Shown piece after piece: positions 1 to 5,586 of a stretch of 23,202 nucleotides of DNA (position 1 is its first letter; each line of letters opens with the position of its first letter). Both the position numbers and the translations under genes were made by a program. The notes beneath the pieces were generated by a model. It was not told where the DNA came from and made no database searches. It saw nothing but the letters and a program-made list of their open reading frames with translations. This DNA is from a virus. The stretch covers positions 1-23,202 of IMG/VR virus record IMGVR_UViG_3300030328_001490. One strand, written 5' to 3'.

Positions 1-54
1 ATGTACAGAATCTTTCCATTTAAGATGTTTATACCCCCTCCCATAATATTTTTT
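1..54. other. Left edge of contig, probable genome junction
   Basis: This stretch follows the stop codon of the minus-strand HNH gene and has no complete gene within the window. If the two ends of the window are joined directly, a minus-strand frame opens with ATG near base 46, crosses the join and stops inside the start of the zinc-ribbon gene at 23128, giving about 41 codons. That is consistent with a circular or permuted molecule, but an open frame of this size is easily found by chance in AT-rich DNA, so it is weak evidence by itself. Confidence 0.45.
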
Positions 55-396
55 TTATTTTTTTCTATCATATACCTTAGTCTTTCTCATCTCAGAACTT
101 TCTCTTCCTGACTTGGAGTTATGGCATTTAGTACACAATGATTGTAAGTTCTTTATATCTGTTGCAACTCCCATTCCATATTGGGATATAGGTTTTATAT
201 GGTCGCAAACTGTAGCTGGTACTGGTCCATTCCCATCTCTTTCACACTGAATACATAAAGGATTTTTCTTTCTAAAGTGTTTACTAATAGAACGCCAACG
301 TCTTGAGTTATAAAAGGATGAGTTGTCCACATCTCTCATATGACTTGGCCTTACTGGAATCCATGGCCTTTGTTTACCTTTAGGAAGTGTAGGCAT
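55..396 (-). CDS. HNH endonuclease, terminase-associated type
   Basis: A 113-residue HNH nuclease. Visible are a zinc-binding pair C48 and C51, the D65-H66 of the catalytic beta-beta-alpha-metal core followed by IKPIS, the conserved N83, and the second pair C88 and C91 followed by H92 in a CTKCHN context. The length and the position just ahead of the small terminase gene (if the window is circular) match the HNH proteins of HK97-type phages. In HK97 this protein (gp74) works with the terminase in cleaving concatemeric DNA during packaging. The start at 396 overlaps the 59-codon frame upstream by 17 bases, the usual spacing in this genome. A free-standing homing-type HNH cannot be excluded, but the location argues for the packaging role. 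Confidence 0.88.
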   Translation of the reverse strand: MPTLPKGKQRPWIPVRPSHMRDVDNSSFYNSRRWRSISKHFRKKNPLCIQCERDGNGPVPATVCDHIKPISQYGMGVATDIKNLQSLCTKCHNSKSGRESSEMRKTKVYDRKK

Positions 397-559
397 ATAA
401 CTTATCTAATAATTGTTGAGGTGTGTAAATCTTTAATTGATTTGTATAGTTCTTATATATTTGAGTAAACTCTTTCTCTTCCTCGTTAAAGGTCCAGAAT
501 GTTTTAACTCCATTGTTTATTTGTTTCTTTAATATGTTCTTTATGTTATTATATTTCAT
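380..559 (-). CDS. Small hypothetical protein (59 aa)
   Basis: A frame of 59 codons fills the gap between the 66-residue protein and the HNH gene. It starts MKYNNIKNILKKQ, is rich in Lys, Asn and Tyr, and ends TSstop. Its start lies 11 bases inside the preceding gene and its stop 17 bases inside the following HNH gene. That chain of short overlaps is the pattern seen between undoubted genes here and is the main reason to call it. No domain is recognised and there is no signal peptide or membrane segment. It is short enough to be missed by length cut-offs. Confidence 0.55.
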   Translation of the reverse strand: MKYNNIKNILKKQINNGVKTFWTFNEEEKEFTQIYKNYTNQLKIYTPQQLLDKLYAYTS

Positions 560-749
560 TTATTAAAGTTTTATATTTAGTTAATAAGTTTATTTGTTCT
601 ATATTCGTTTTATGTTTCTTAGTAACTCTTATATATATAATCCAGAAGTATCTTTTAAATATAGCTGAGGTTTTACCATCATTAAAGATTATATATCTAT
701 GATCCTTTGGCAAGTTAGTTGAAGCCCATTGTATTGTAAATAGATTCAT
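549..749 (-). CDS. Hypothetical protein (66 aa)
   Basis: A 66-residue basic protein with no recognised domain. The middle (residues about 21 to 43) has a predicted beta or amphipathic stretch containing FNDGKTSAIFKRYFWIIYIRV, and the C-terminus is lysine-rich and probably helical. It begins 4 bases after the 42-residue ORF upstream stops and its last 11 bases overlap the next ORF, so it sits in the same transcription unit as the nuclease genes. The context suggests an accessory early or middle protein, but no function can be assigned. Confidence 0.6.
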   Translation of the reverse strand: MNLFTIQWASTNLPKDHRYIIFNDGKTSAIFKRYFWIIYIRVTKKHKTNIEQINLLTKYKTLINEI

Positions 750-753
750 ATAT

Positions 754-882
754 TTATTCCCAACAGAAGTAAACCTTTATTCCTCTTACTTCTTTCATTA
801 GTATTCTTTTGCTCCATTCCTTTTCTTTTATATCCTTATTCCATTTAGGATTCTTACTATTCAATTTTCTTTTCTTTGCCAT
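754..882 (-). CDS. Small basic protein (42 aa)
   Basis: A 42-codon frame beginning MAKKRKLNSKNPKW and ending VYFCWE. Its ATG shares one base with the stop of the HNH-like gene upstream (TAATG), the classic arrangement for coupled translation, and its stop is followed 4 bases later by the next gene. The N-terminal half is very basic, so nucleic-acid binding is possible. No family is recognised. It is called from the exact junctions on both sides, not from similarity. Confidence 0.6.
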   Translation of the reverse strand: MAKKRKLNSKNPKWNKDIKEKEWSKRILMKEVRGIKVYFCWE

Positions 883-1208
883 TAATCAGTTATTAAAAAA
901 TAATATTCAGTATCTACTTCTAATATATATTCCATGTTCTTGCAGTAATCTAATAGTTTAACTCTTTCTTTTGTTTCCCACATATCATGGCATCCTTTAT
1001 GTTCTCCAATACTCAAACAATGATACGTTATATTTCTTTTGTCAGTTACCAAATCCTTTCTTCTACTTCTTGGTATTATATGAGAATGAGATAAGTTAGT
1101 TGTTCTTCCGCATCCAGTACAATAATGACCTCTCTCTTCTGCTATCTCATTATAAATAATAGATAGCTTTCTCTTCTCTTTCTTTTGTTTGTCGCTAATC
1201 TTTTTCAT
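882..1208 (-). CDS. HNH-like zinc-finger nuclease
   Basis: A 108-residue protein with an HNH or His-Me finger layout: C30-x2-C33, then a histidine pair in LSHSHIIPRSRR (H41, H43), N59, C64, and the C73-H74 pair in HKGCHDMWE. This ordering resembles NinG/Rap and related phage HNH proteins that act in recombination. A NinB-like gene and a VRR-NUC gene lie directly upstream in the same overlapping cluster, which favours a role in processing recombination or replication intermediates. It is not similar in sequence to the other HNH protein at 55-396. The start at 1208 lies 14 bases inside the VRR-NUC gene. Confidence 0.72.
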   Translation of the reverse strand: MKKISDKQKKEKRKLSIIYNEIAEERGHYCTGCGRTTNLSHSHIIPRSRRKDLVTDKRNITYHCLSIGEHKGCHDMWETKERVKLLDYCKNMEYILEVDTEYYFLITD

Positions 1209-1539
1209 TCAAGTAACTATCTATTAAATCTAATATAGCTGGTAATCCTTTTACTATCTCAGCTTTATAACCTCTTTCGTTCAATGCTTCTATCCATTCT
1301 TTCTGTTCCTTTGTAGCTCTTCCTTTTATTGTTTTAATCTCTAATGCTAATCCATGATAACCGTTCCTAGCTTCATACACAAATAAATCTGGGAACCCCT
1401 TTACATATCCTGTTCTCTTTGCTTTTACCGCTTGTTTAAAACTTGTTCTTATACCACCCAAACTTGCACAATACTTAACTTTAGGATATTGTAATTGAAT
1501 ATACTTAACAACTTCGCTCTGTAATCTTTCTTCACTCAT
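1195..1539 (-). CDS. VRR-NUC domain nuclease
   Basis: A 114-residue single-domain nuclease of the VRR-NUC branch of the PD-(D/E)XK superfamily. Visible motifs are an N-terminal Glu in the first helix (E9), a glycine-rich strand, GFPD with D51, the EIK core E67 and K69, Q79, and a final helix following the RGYKAEIVKG segment. Stand-alone phage VRR-NUC proteins are thought to cut branched DNA such as Holliday junctions or flaps, a function known for eukaryotic FAN1 and inferred for phage versions. It overlaps the NinB-like gene by 8 bases and the HNH-like gene by 14, so the three form one recombination cluster. The domain call is secure; the substrate is inferred. Confidence 0.9.
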   Translation of the reverse strand: MSEERLQSEVVKYIQLQYPKVKYCASLGGIRTSFKQAVKAKRTGYVKGFPDLFVYEARNGYHGLALEIKTIKGRATKEQKEWIEALNERGYKAEIVKGLPAILDLIDSYLNEKD

Positions 1540-1912
1540 TAGGAAGATTAATGTTTAATGTATCATTTGCCCAATAAAAAACTTCCTGAGTTAATTTGGC
1601 GAACTCTTCCTTTGTTAGAGTAGTTGTACTCTTTAATCCTTGATGAAGTTCTCCATCAATCATTTCTTCTTTTAATAAAAATTTATATTTCAAAATAGAA
1701 TGTATTTCTTGTTTTTCGTTTCCTGTTTCATCAGCGATCAGTTCAATCCATTTCCACCATAATCTGTTCTGAGCGTTTGTTCTAATATCTTTAGCCTCTC
1801 TTACTTCAATAACAATTTTAATATCATCATCAAATTTAGCAACATCATTTAAGAATTTTGCCCTATCATCAAATATAATCTTTCCTTTAATTATTTTTCC
1901 AAAAGCTTTCAA
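1532..1912 (-). CDS. ninB: NinB-like recombination protein
   Basis: A 126-residue protein with the hallmark block of the phage NinB family at residues 44-64: R-T-N-A-Q-N-R followed by two aromatic residues and a helix ending IADETG. In lambda NinB acts in the recombination (Orf) pathway and modulates RecF/RecBCD-type recombination by binding single-stranded DNA or SSB. The C-terminal part here, with LTKEEF and an aromatic-rich helix, also fits the family. It is followed with an 8-base overlap by the VRR-NUC gene, and the SSB-like gene lies upstream in the same unit. The start at 1912 lies 26 bases inside the small membrane ORF upstream. Confidence 0.7.
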   Translation of the reverse strand: MKAFGKIIKGKIIFDDRAKFLNDVAKFDDDIKIVIEVREAKDIRTNAQNRLWWKWIELIADETGNEKQEIHSILKYKFLLKEEMIDGELHQGLKSTTTLTKEEFAKLTQEVFYWANDTLNINLPNE

Positions 1913-2021
1913 GAGTCTGTATTATAATTTTAATTGTATAAACAAATATTAATATTGGAGTTAGTAACAAAACAGTTATTAAATTGTTTAATATTGTTAT
2001 AAGCGATTTGACGTTTCTCAT
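1887..2021 (-). CDS. Small single-TM protein (44 aa)
   Basis: A 44-codon frame in what otherwise would be a 175-base gap. The product starts MRNVKSLITIL, has one long hydrophobic segment (about residues 8 to 34, containing LLLTPILIFVY) and ends with a short charged tail. The A/T-rich leader just before its ATG resembles the leaders at 7062 and 7523. It overlaps the start of the NinB-like gene by 26 bases. Function is unknown; a small inner-membrane protein made early might affect the host envelope or superinfection, but nothing in the sequence decides this. Confidence 0.5.
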   Translation of the reverse strand: MRNVKSLITILNNLITVLLLTPILIFVYTIKIIIQTLESFWKNN

Positions 2022-2087
2022 TTTACAAATTTATAAATAATTTTTAAATATGTTTCTTTTGTTTTAAAAGTTGTGAACATCATTTTG

Positions 2088-2324
2088 TTAATTATCTTCA
2101 ATTAAAGAAATAACAAAATCAAAAGTAACATCAGTATATTCACAAATATTATAAATATTATAAACTTTTAATAGTGTTGGATCTTCCATATATTTTTTTA
2201 AAGTAACTGAGTTAGTAGTTGATATTTGTAATATATCACATATCATTACATTGCTGAATCCCTCCTCATTTAAAAACCTATGTAGAGTAGAATGAATTTC
2301 TGTGTGTTTGTGTGGTTTTCTCAT
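2088..2324 (-). CDS. Cro/XRE-like helix-turn-helix protein
   Basis: A 78-residue protein with a probable Cro/XRE-type fold: a first helix (LHRFLNEEGF), a helix-turn-helix candidate (NVMICDILQIS, then TNSVTLKKYM), a DPTLLKVYNIYNI segment equivalent to the fourth helix of XRE domains, and a C-terminal helix. The start at 2324 is chosen because its ATG overlaps the TGA of the preceding gene (ATGA), as at other junctions here; an in-frame ATG three codons earlier (2333) would overlap 13 bases. As the only repressor-like protein in the window it is the best candidate for regulating the promoter near 5413. The match is degenerate, so the regulatory role is inferred. Confidence 0.55.
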   Translation of the reverse strand: MRKPHKHTEIHSTLHRFLNEEGFSNVMICDILQISTTNSVTLKKYMEDPTLLKVYNIYNICEYTDVTFDFVISLIEDN

Positions 2325-2521
2325 AATAAACATGCTTTACATAAATTAGAACCCTCAACCTTTTTATACTTACCACAAGTACAATAATAAGTTTCATAAC
2401 ATTCATCACATACCTCACCTCTCTCTTCAACCTCTTCCATTTGACAATTCTTACACCAATGTTCTACTTCCTCCTTTTCATCTCTTGGATCATTATAAGA
2501 TCCGAATAAACCTTTTATCAT
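2321..2521 (-). CDS. Double zinc-ribbon protein (66 aa)
   Basis: A small acidic protein with four cysteine knuckles: C23-x2-C26, C38-x2-C41, C47-x-C49 and C60-x2-C63, enough for two zinc ribbons. The N-terminal 20 residues are charged and probably disordered. Such proteins bind nucleic acid or protein partners in phage early regions, but no specific family is recognised. It is joined to both neighbours by ATGA overlaps (at 2518-2521 and, with the preferred start, at 2321-2324), so it is made in step with the Cro-like protein and the 118-residue protein. Confidence 0.7.
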   Translation of the reverse strand: MIKGLFGSYNDPRDEKEEVEHWCKNCQMEEVEERGEVCDECYETYYCTCGKYKKVEGSNLCKACLL

Positions 2522-2874
2522 AATAGCTTTTTAATAGTTAGTAATCCTGTTCCTTTCTTTGGCCTGTATATTAATCTTTTATCTGGCCTATATGTAACTT
2601 GGTTGTTCTTTTTCCAAATATCTTCATCAATTAATTTCTTCTGAGCTCTTAACCATATATAATAGGTTTGAACATTAACTACAAAACGTTCTCCTCTTAT
2701 TCCTGAACGGAAAGCCTCCTCCACATCATTCCAACTCATGTTTCCAAAATCTCTTATCAAGTCCTCTGCAAGTGTTGAAGCAAGAATAAGAATATCCTTA
2801 TCTGACTTTGTTTGTCCTAATTGAACTAAGGTGTTTGATATTAGTCCAATGCATTTTTTAGTTAGTTCTTTCAT
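2518..2874 (-). CDS. Phage replication-accessory-like protein (118 aa)
   Basis: A 118-residue mostly helical protein. The N-terminal 40 residues form a helical region rich in Leu; residues about 48-80 (MSWNDVEEAFRSGIRGERFVV then a YYIWLRAQKK helix) resemble a segment found in hypothetical proteins next to replication genes in Bacteroidota phages and plasmids. The C-terminal 30 residues are basic. Position two genes downstream of the winged-helix replication protein suggests a part in loading the host helicase or assisting the initiator, but this is inference from context. Both junctions overlap (TAATG at 2874, ATGA at 2518). Confidence 0.5.
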   Translation of the reverse strand: MKELTKKCIGLISNTLVQLGQTKSDKDILILASTLAEDLIRDFGNMSWNDVEEAFRSGIRGERFVVNVQTYYIWLRAQKKLIDEDIWKKNNQVTYRPDKRLIYRPKKGTGLLTIKKLL

Positions 2875-3065
2875 TATTTAGTTTTATATTTTCCCATTTC
2901 TCCTTTATGAGGTCTTTGAGCACCATAAGCTTTTGTTCTTTTATCTTTATAATAATATTTCCTTTTATGAACATACTTACTATTGTTTTTTCTTGCTGCC
3001 ATACCATATCCAAACTGCATCTGAAATGAATCACACTCTATTGGATCATACATTTTTTCTTTCAT
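2874..3065 (-). CDS. Small basic hypothetical protein (63 aa)
   Basis: A 63-residue protein rich in Lys, Arg and Tyr, with no hydrophobic segment and no recognised domain. Its ATG directly abuts the stop of the replication protein gene, and its own stop overlaps the next start by one base (TAATG), so it is firmly embedded in the replication operon. The strong positive charge in the second half (residues 25-63) would suit nucleic-acid binding. Nothing more specific can be said. Confidence 0.6.
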   Translation of the reverse strand: MKEKMYDPIECDSFQMQFGYGMAARKNNSKYVHKRKYYYKDKRTKAYGAQRPHKGEMGKYKTK

Positions 3066-3704
3066 TTAATTTTTGTATTTCTGTTCTAATAAATTTAATG
3101 CTCCAACATAAGAATCAATTTGAGCATCTATTTTTGATGTTTTAGTTTTATTCCAGTTCTTGTCATTCTTTGCCCATGTTTTTAATCTTCTTTCAGTATT
3201 CCAAGTTTTTTGCAGGGATTGCCTTGTTTTACCCGTTTTAGATTCTTCACTCCAATATCCAATAAAATCTTCTTTCATTTCTTTTGGATAATTTAACTCT
3301 TGAATTTCATCAATCCAATATATCTTATTTAAATTAGTATTTATTTTATTATCAGTACTTATTTGTGTGCAGTTTTCCACATCTGGTTTTTTAAGTTGTG
3401 GCTTTTTGGTAAGTGGACTCTCATAAATAAGAAGTTCCCATTTAATCACTTTTCCCGTGTTATCTGTTATTCTATTACGTTCTACATACCCAAACTTATT
3501 TAATTCCTTTAGAATTGAGTAAACAGTGTTCTTAGACTCTTTTACAATCTCTACTAATCCATTTACAGTTAAATCCCAAGAATCAGGCAGGGATAATATT
3601 AAACTCATCAAACCTTTTGCTTTTAAGCTTAAATTCTTTCTTCTTAATATCTCATTTGATATTATAGAATAGTTTTTACTTTTCTGGATTCTTTTTATAT
3701 TCAT
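3066..3704 (-). CDS. Winged-helix replication initiator-like protein
   Basis: A 212-residue protein built like phage replisome organisers. Residues about 11-92 form a winged helix: the conserved NYSIISNEIL opening, LSLKAKGLMSLIL, a recognition-helix region VKESKNTVYSILKELNKFGYV and a two-stranded wing. A polar, lysine-rich linker follows (about 97-125). The C-terminal part (about 128-190) has F-x2-YW and a KTWNTERRLKTWAKND block, common in DnaD/O-type phage replication proteins that bind host helicase or loader. It probably binds the origin and recruits host DnaB, since no phage helicase or polymerase is present. The ATGA overlap at 3701-3704 couples it to a second winged-helix gene. Confidence 0.75.
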   Translation of the reverse strand: MNIKRIQKSKNYSIISNEILRRKNLSLKAKGLMSLILSLPDSWDLTVNGLVEIVKESKNTVYSILKELNKFGYVERNRITDNTGKVIKWELLIYESPLTKKPQLKKPDVENCTQISTDNKINTNLNKIYWIDEIQELNYPKEMKEDFIGYWSEESKTGKTRQSLQKTWNTERRLKTWAKNDKNWNKTKTSKIDAQIDSYVGALNLLEQKYKN

Positions 3705-4072
3705 TCAAAATCAGTTTGTTCTCCAGTTCCTCCAAACATAACAGATTGTTTTTCCAGAGCGTTTAATATTTCAATTTGAGATGTTATTCTTTGTTGTAAA
3801 CTTTTATTATTATCCTCAAGTTCTTGAATGTTTTTTGCAACATAATAACCTTTAGAGTTTGAGCATAATCCATAAAGTAAATTATTTACTCTAATAAAGT
3901 GTATTATCTTTCTAAGTCTAACTCCAATCAGATTCATTTTGTCGCAAATTATTTTGGAAGTAACTGCATTTTCTTTTCCAATACGTTTTCCAATACCTTT
4001 AACAATTGATGGAACTTTTTTAAGTTCATCATCAGTTAGTTCATCAGTTAGTTTTTCAAATCCTCTGAGCAT
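3701..4072 (-). CDS. Winged-helix protein of the replication region (123 aa)
   Basis: A 123-residue protein with a helix-turn-helix at about residues 37-79 (TSKIICDKMNLIGVRLRKII, then a short wing CSNSKGYYVAK) and a C-terminal coiled coil (about 82-108) starting NIQELEDNNKSL. The SxSKGYYxAxxxxEL element is typical of small winged-helix proteins located beside phage replication initiators. It overlaps the initiator gene by 4 bases, so the two probably act together at the origin. It could instead be a transcription factor. The C-terminal ten residues are acidic and polar. Confidence 0.6.
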   Translation of the reverse strand: MLRGFEKLTDELTDDELKKVPSIVKGIGKRIGKENAVTSKIICDKMNLIGVRLRKIIHFIRVNNLLYGLCSNSKGYYVAKNIQELEDNNKSLQQRITSQIEILNALEKQSVMFGGTGEQTDFE

Positions 4073-4209
4073 AATTTTAATTTATTAAATAACAATTCTA
4101 TTTCTTTTATAGTTAAATTATGAGTCATTACTTCTATAAGTTTATTTTGAGAATATACGTTATCAGTAATTTCTTTCACTATTTCAAGAGCTTGAGATAT
4201 TGGATTCAT
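4048..4209 (-). CDS. Small helical protein (53 aa)
   Basis: A 53-codon frame filling the gap between the SSB-like gene and the winged-helix gene. The product starts MNPISQALEIVKEITDN and is almost wholly helical by composition, with no cysteines before residue 48. Its ATG shares one base with the SSB-like stop (TAATG) and its last 25 bases overlap the next gene. These junctions are the reason for the call, since no homology is recognised. A partner of the SSB-like protein or of the winged-helix protein is possible but unproved. Confidence 0.58.
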   Translation of the reverse strand: MNPISQALEIVKEITDNVYSQNKLIEVMTHNLTIKEIELLFNKLKLCSEDLKN

Positions 4210-4817
4210 TAGAATGGCATATCATCAGTTGGAGTATCTTGGAATTTCTTCTGATTCATTTTATTTTTATATTCATCAGTATTTTTTATCTGTTCTTTAA
4301 TCCATTCTGGCTGTAATTCTAACCATTCTTCATTAAAGTTATCTTCATAGTTAAATATGAATGAATCATTAAATTGTTTAGGGCACTCAGTTCCTTTTGT
4401 TATACCTGATATACTTCCTATTTGAGCAAATTCATTTCCACTTTTTGAAGTCTTATGGATAATAGATATATTACATTCTTTACTAATTAAGTTTGTTATA
4501 TCAAAATGAGCTAATTCTTTATTATTAAAAGACTTACCTCTCCATCCCTCCAAATCTCTTCTTAAATTAGATTTTTCATGTAACGATAAAGTATATTCTT
4601 TACTTATTACCATTGGCTTTTGCTCTCCTCCAAAATCTCTCATTTCGTGTGGAAGTTCAAAACTAACTCTTATTTTATTTGAGTATTTTGTTTCTCCTTG
4701 CCATTCCCATTCAACTGTTCCAATATGAATCATTGAGTAGCATCTTGCAATGTGAGTTCCAGATGGAACTATTTCTCTTTTTGTTTCGGTGTTTCCTGTA
4801 GCTAAAATTCCTTTCAT
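4209..4817 (-). CDS. SSB-like / DUF669-like replication protein
   Basis: A 202-residue protein whose N-terminal about 140 residues look like an OB-fold-type beta-rich domain found in phage replication clusters (GTHIARCYSMIHIGTVEWEW, later NISIIHKTSKSGNEF). A charged helical segment follows and the protein ends DDMPF. An acidic tail closing in Pro-Phe is the signature by which bacterial SSB recruits partner proteins, so this is best read as a phage single-stranded DNA-binding protein able to engage the host SSB interactome. It heads the replication genes, upstream of the initiator. Related proteins in databases are often left as hypothetical, and the OB fold is inferred rather than seen. Confidence 0.6.
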   Translation of the reverse strand: MKGILATGNTETKREIVPSGTHIARCYSMIHIGTVEWEWQGETKYSNKIRVSFELPHEMRDFGGEQKPMVISKEYTLSLHEKSNLRRDLEGWRGKSFNNKELAHFDITNLISKECNISIIHKTSKSGNEFAQIGSISGITKGTECPKQFNDSFIFNYEDNFNEEWLELQPEWIKEQIKNTDEYKNKMNQKKFQDTPTDDMPF

Positions 4818-4829
4818 AGTTTTTTTTAT

Positions 4830-5192
4830 TTATATAATATATTTAGTTTGCATATCTTTTATGCTATCTAATTGTTTCCATTCTTTATAGTCTGCAAAAA
4901 ATAAAAATGTTTTCCATTCCATTCCAACAGAGTCATATTTCTCCATTTCAAATTCTAATTTATTCTTTAAGTAGATACTGGTTGCATGATGCATTCCATC
5001 AATATGTTTTTTAATATCATTATGAGGAACTTTAAAAACTTTCCATAAATAATAATTGTAAAACATCCGAGCATGAACTTTATTTTGTTTTCTACTCTTC
5101 ATTTCAACTATATCCTCTTCTATTACTTCAAACATAGTCATTAGAGCAAATCTTGCTTGTTTTAGTTTTTCCTCCATTTTAATTGGTTGCAT
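4830..5192 (-). CDS. DnaA domain IV-like helix-turn-helix protein
   Basis: A 120-residue protein. Residues about 34-80 resemble the C-terminal DNA-binding domain of DnaA: a basic start (KSRKQNKVHARMF), an aromatic helix YYLWKVF, an HNDIKKHI helix equivalent to the DnaA IG-helix, and HHATSIYLKNKLE in the place of the DnaA D-H-[ST]-T-V signature. The AAA+ domain is absent, so it would only bind DNA or compete with host DnaA. The two N-terminal and C-terminal flanks are helical and acidic. The start at 5192 overlaps the upstream gene by 14 bases; an ATG at 5177 would leave a 1-base gap. The resemblance was recognised by eye and needs a profile search. Confidence 0.5.
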   Translation of the reverse strand: MQPIKMEEKLKQARFALMTMFEVIEEDIVEMKSRKQNKVHARMFYNYYLWKVFKVPHNDIKKHIDGMHHATSIYLKNKLEFEMEKYDSVGMEWKTFLFFADYKEWKQLDSIKDMQTKYII

Positions 5193-5385
5193 AATAAATA
5201 AAGGAAAGAGTAAAAACTGCCATTAAAGTTAAAGTTAAAAAAGCGTAAAAGATTTCTGACTTGTTTAAAGTTCTAACTTCTTCCACCTTGTAATTTTTTG
5301 ATCCATTAGCATTAACAAAATTTGCAGCTTCTTTTGAATTAAAGTAATGAATGAATCCTGTTTTCTTGTGAGTTATTTTATACAT
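5179..5385 (-). CDS. Small C-tail membrane protein, first early gene
   Basis: A 68-residue protein with a soluble N-terminal half (about residues 1-44, containing KTGFIHYFNSKEAANFV) and one transmembrane helix near the C-terminus (about 46-65). The N-out or N-in orientation cannot be told; a cytoplasmic N-terminus is likely as there is no signal peptide. It is the first gene behind the consensus promoter at 5413-5443 and so is probably the earliest phage product. Position and form would suit host takeover or superinfection exclusion, but that is only inference from its place. Confidence 0.65.
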   Translation of the reverse strand: MYKITHKKTGFIHYFNSKEAANFVNANGSKNYKVEEVRTLNKSEIFYAFLTLTLMAVFTLSFIYYATN

Positions 5386-5412
5386 TTTATTTTTTATTTG
5401 TTAAACTTGGTA

Positions 5413-5443
5413 CAAATATAAGTAAGTTTTTAACATCTACAAA
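5413..5443 (-). promoter_or_regulatory. Bacteroidota-type promoter for the early operon
   Basis: On the minus strand this reads TTTG, a 19-base spacer, then TATATTTG. The Bacteroidota consensus is TTTG at -33 and TAnnTTTG at -7, usually about 19 bases apart, so every fixed position matches. The -7 end lies 28 bases upstream of the 5385 start codon, giving a short leader. It is the only fully matching promoter I found ahead of a gene. Confidence 0.85.
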
Positions 5444-5500
5444 CTTTTTTACATTTATTTTTAACCTAGCAAATGAAAGTTTTTTGGTTTTTTGTGTGTT

Positions 5501-5541
5501 TTAGTTACTAACATTTCGTCAATTTTTCGTTAGTTTTGACG
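5501..5541. promoter_or_regulatory. Candidate operator: palindrome and inverted repeat
   Basis: Two symmetric elements lie side by side upstream of the early promoter. One is the perfect 11-base palindrome TTAGTTACTAA (5501-5511). The other is an inverted pair, CGTCAA at 5517-5522 and TTGACG at 5536-5541, whose arms are 19 bases apart and so lie on about the same face of the helix. They could be bound by the Cro-like protein or a host regulator. Between the promoter and this element the DNA is simply AT-rich. No protein-binding evidence exists; symmetric short repeats also arise by chance. Confidence 0.35.
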
Positions 5542-5549
5542 TAAACTAT

Positions 5550-5586
5550 AAAAAAAAGGAGCTGAACCCCTTTAAAATTCAACTCC
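5550..5586 (-). terminator. Strong intrinsic terminator of the late operon
   Basis: On the minus strand GGAGTTGAA (5586-5578) pairs with TTCAGCTCC (5566-5558) through a nine-base stem with one G-U pair and an 11-base loop, followed at once by eight U residues (5557-5550). It lies 44 bases after the stop of the metallophosphoesterase gene. Together with the promoter and the operator candidate it accounts for most of the 5386-5630 gap, the only long stretch without a gene in this window. Confidence 0.88.

Noticed and set aside
1943-1971. Promoter-like pair (TTTG, 17 bases, AATATTTG on the minus strand) ahead of the NinB-like gene
   Set aside because: The -7 element misses the first consensus T, the spacer is short, and the site lies inside a 44-codon reading frame.
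2026-2033. TAAATTTG matching the -7 consensus ahead of 2021
   Set aside because: No TTTG exists at the required distance and the element is only a few bases from a start codon.
2933-3145. Plus-strand frame with hydrophobic product in the early region
   Set aside because: It is antisense to the 63-residue and replication genes and its hydrophobicity follows from Lys/Asn-rich codons read backwards.
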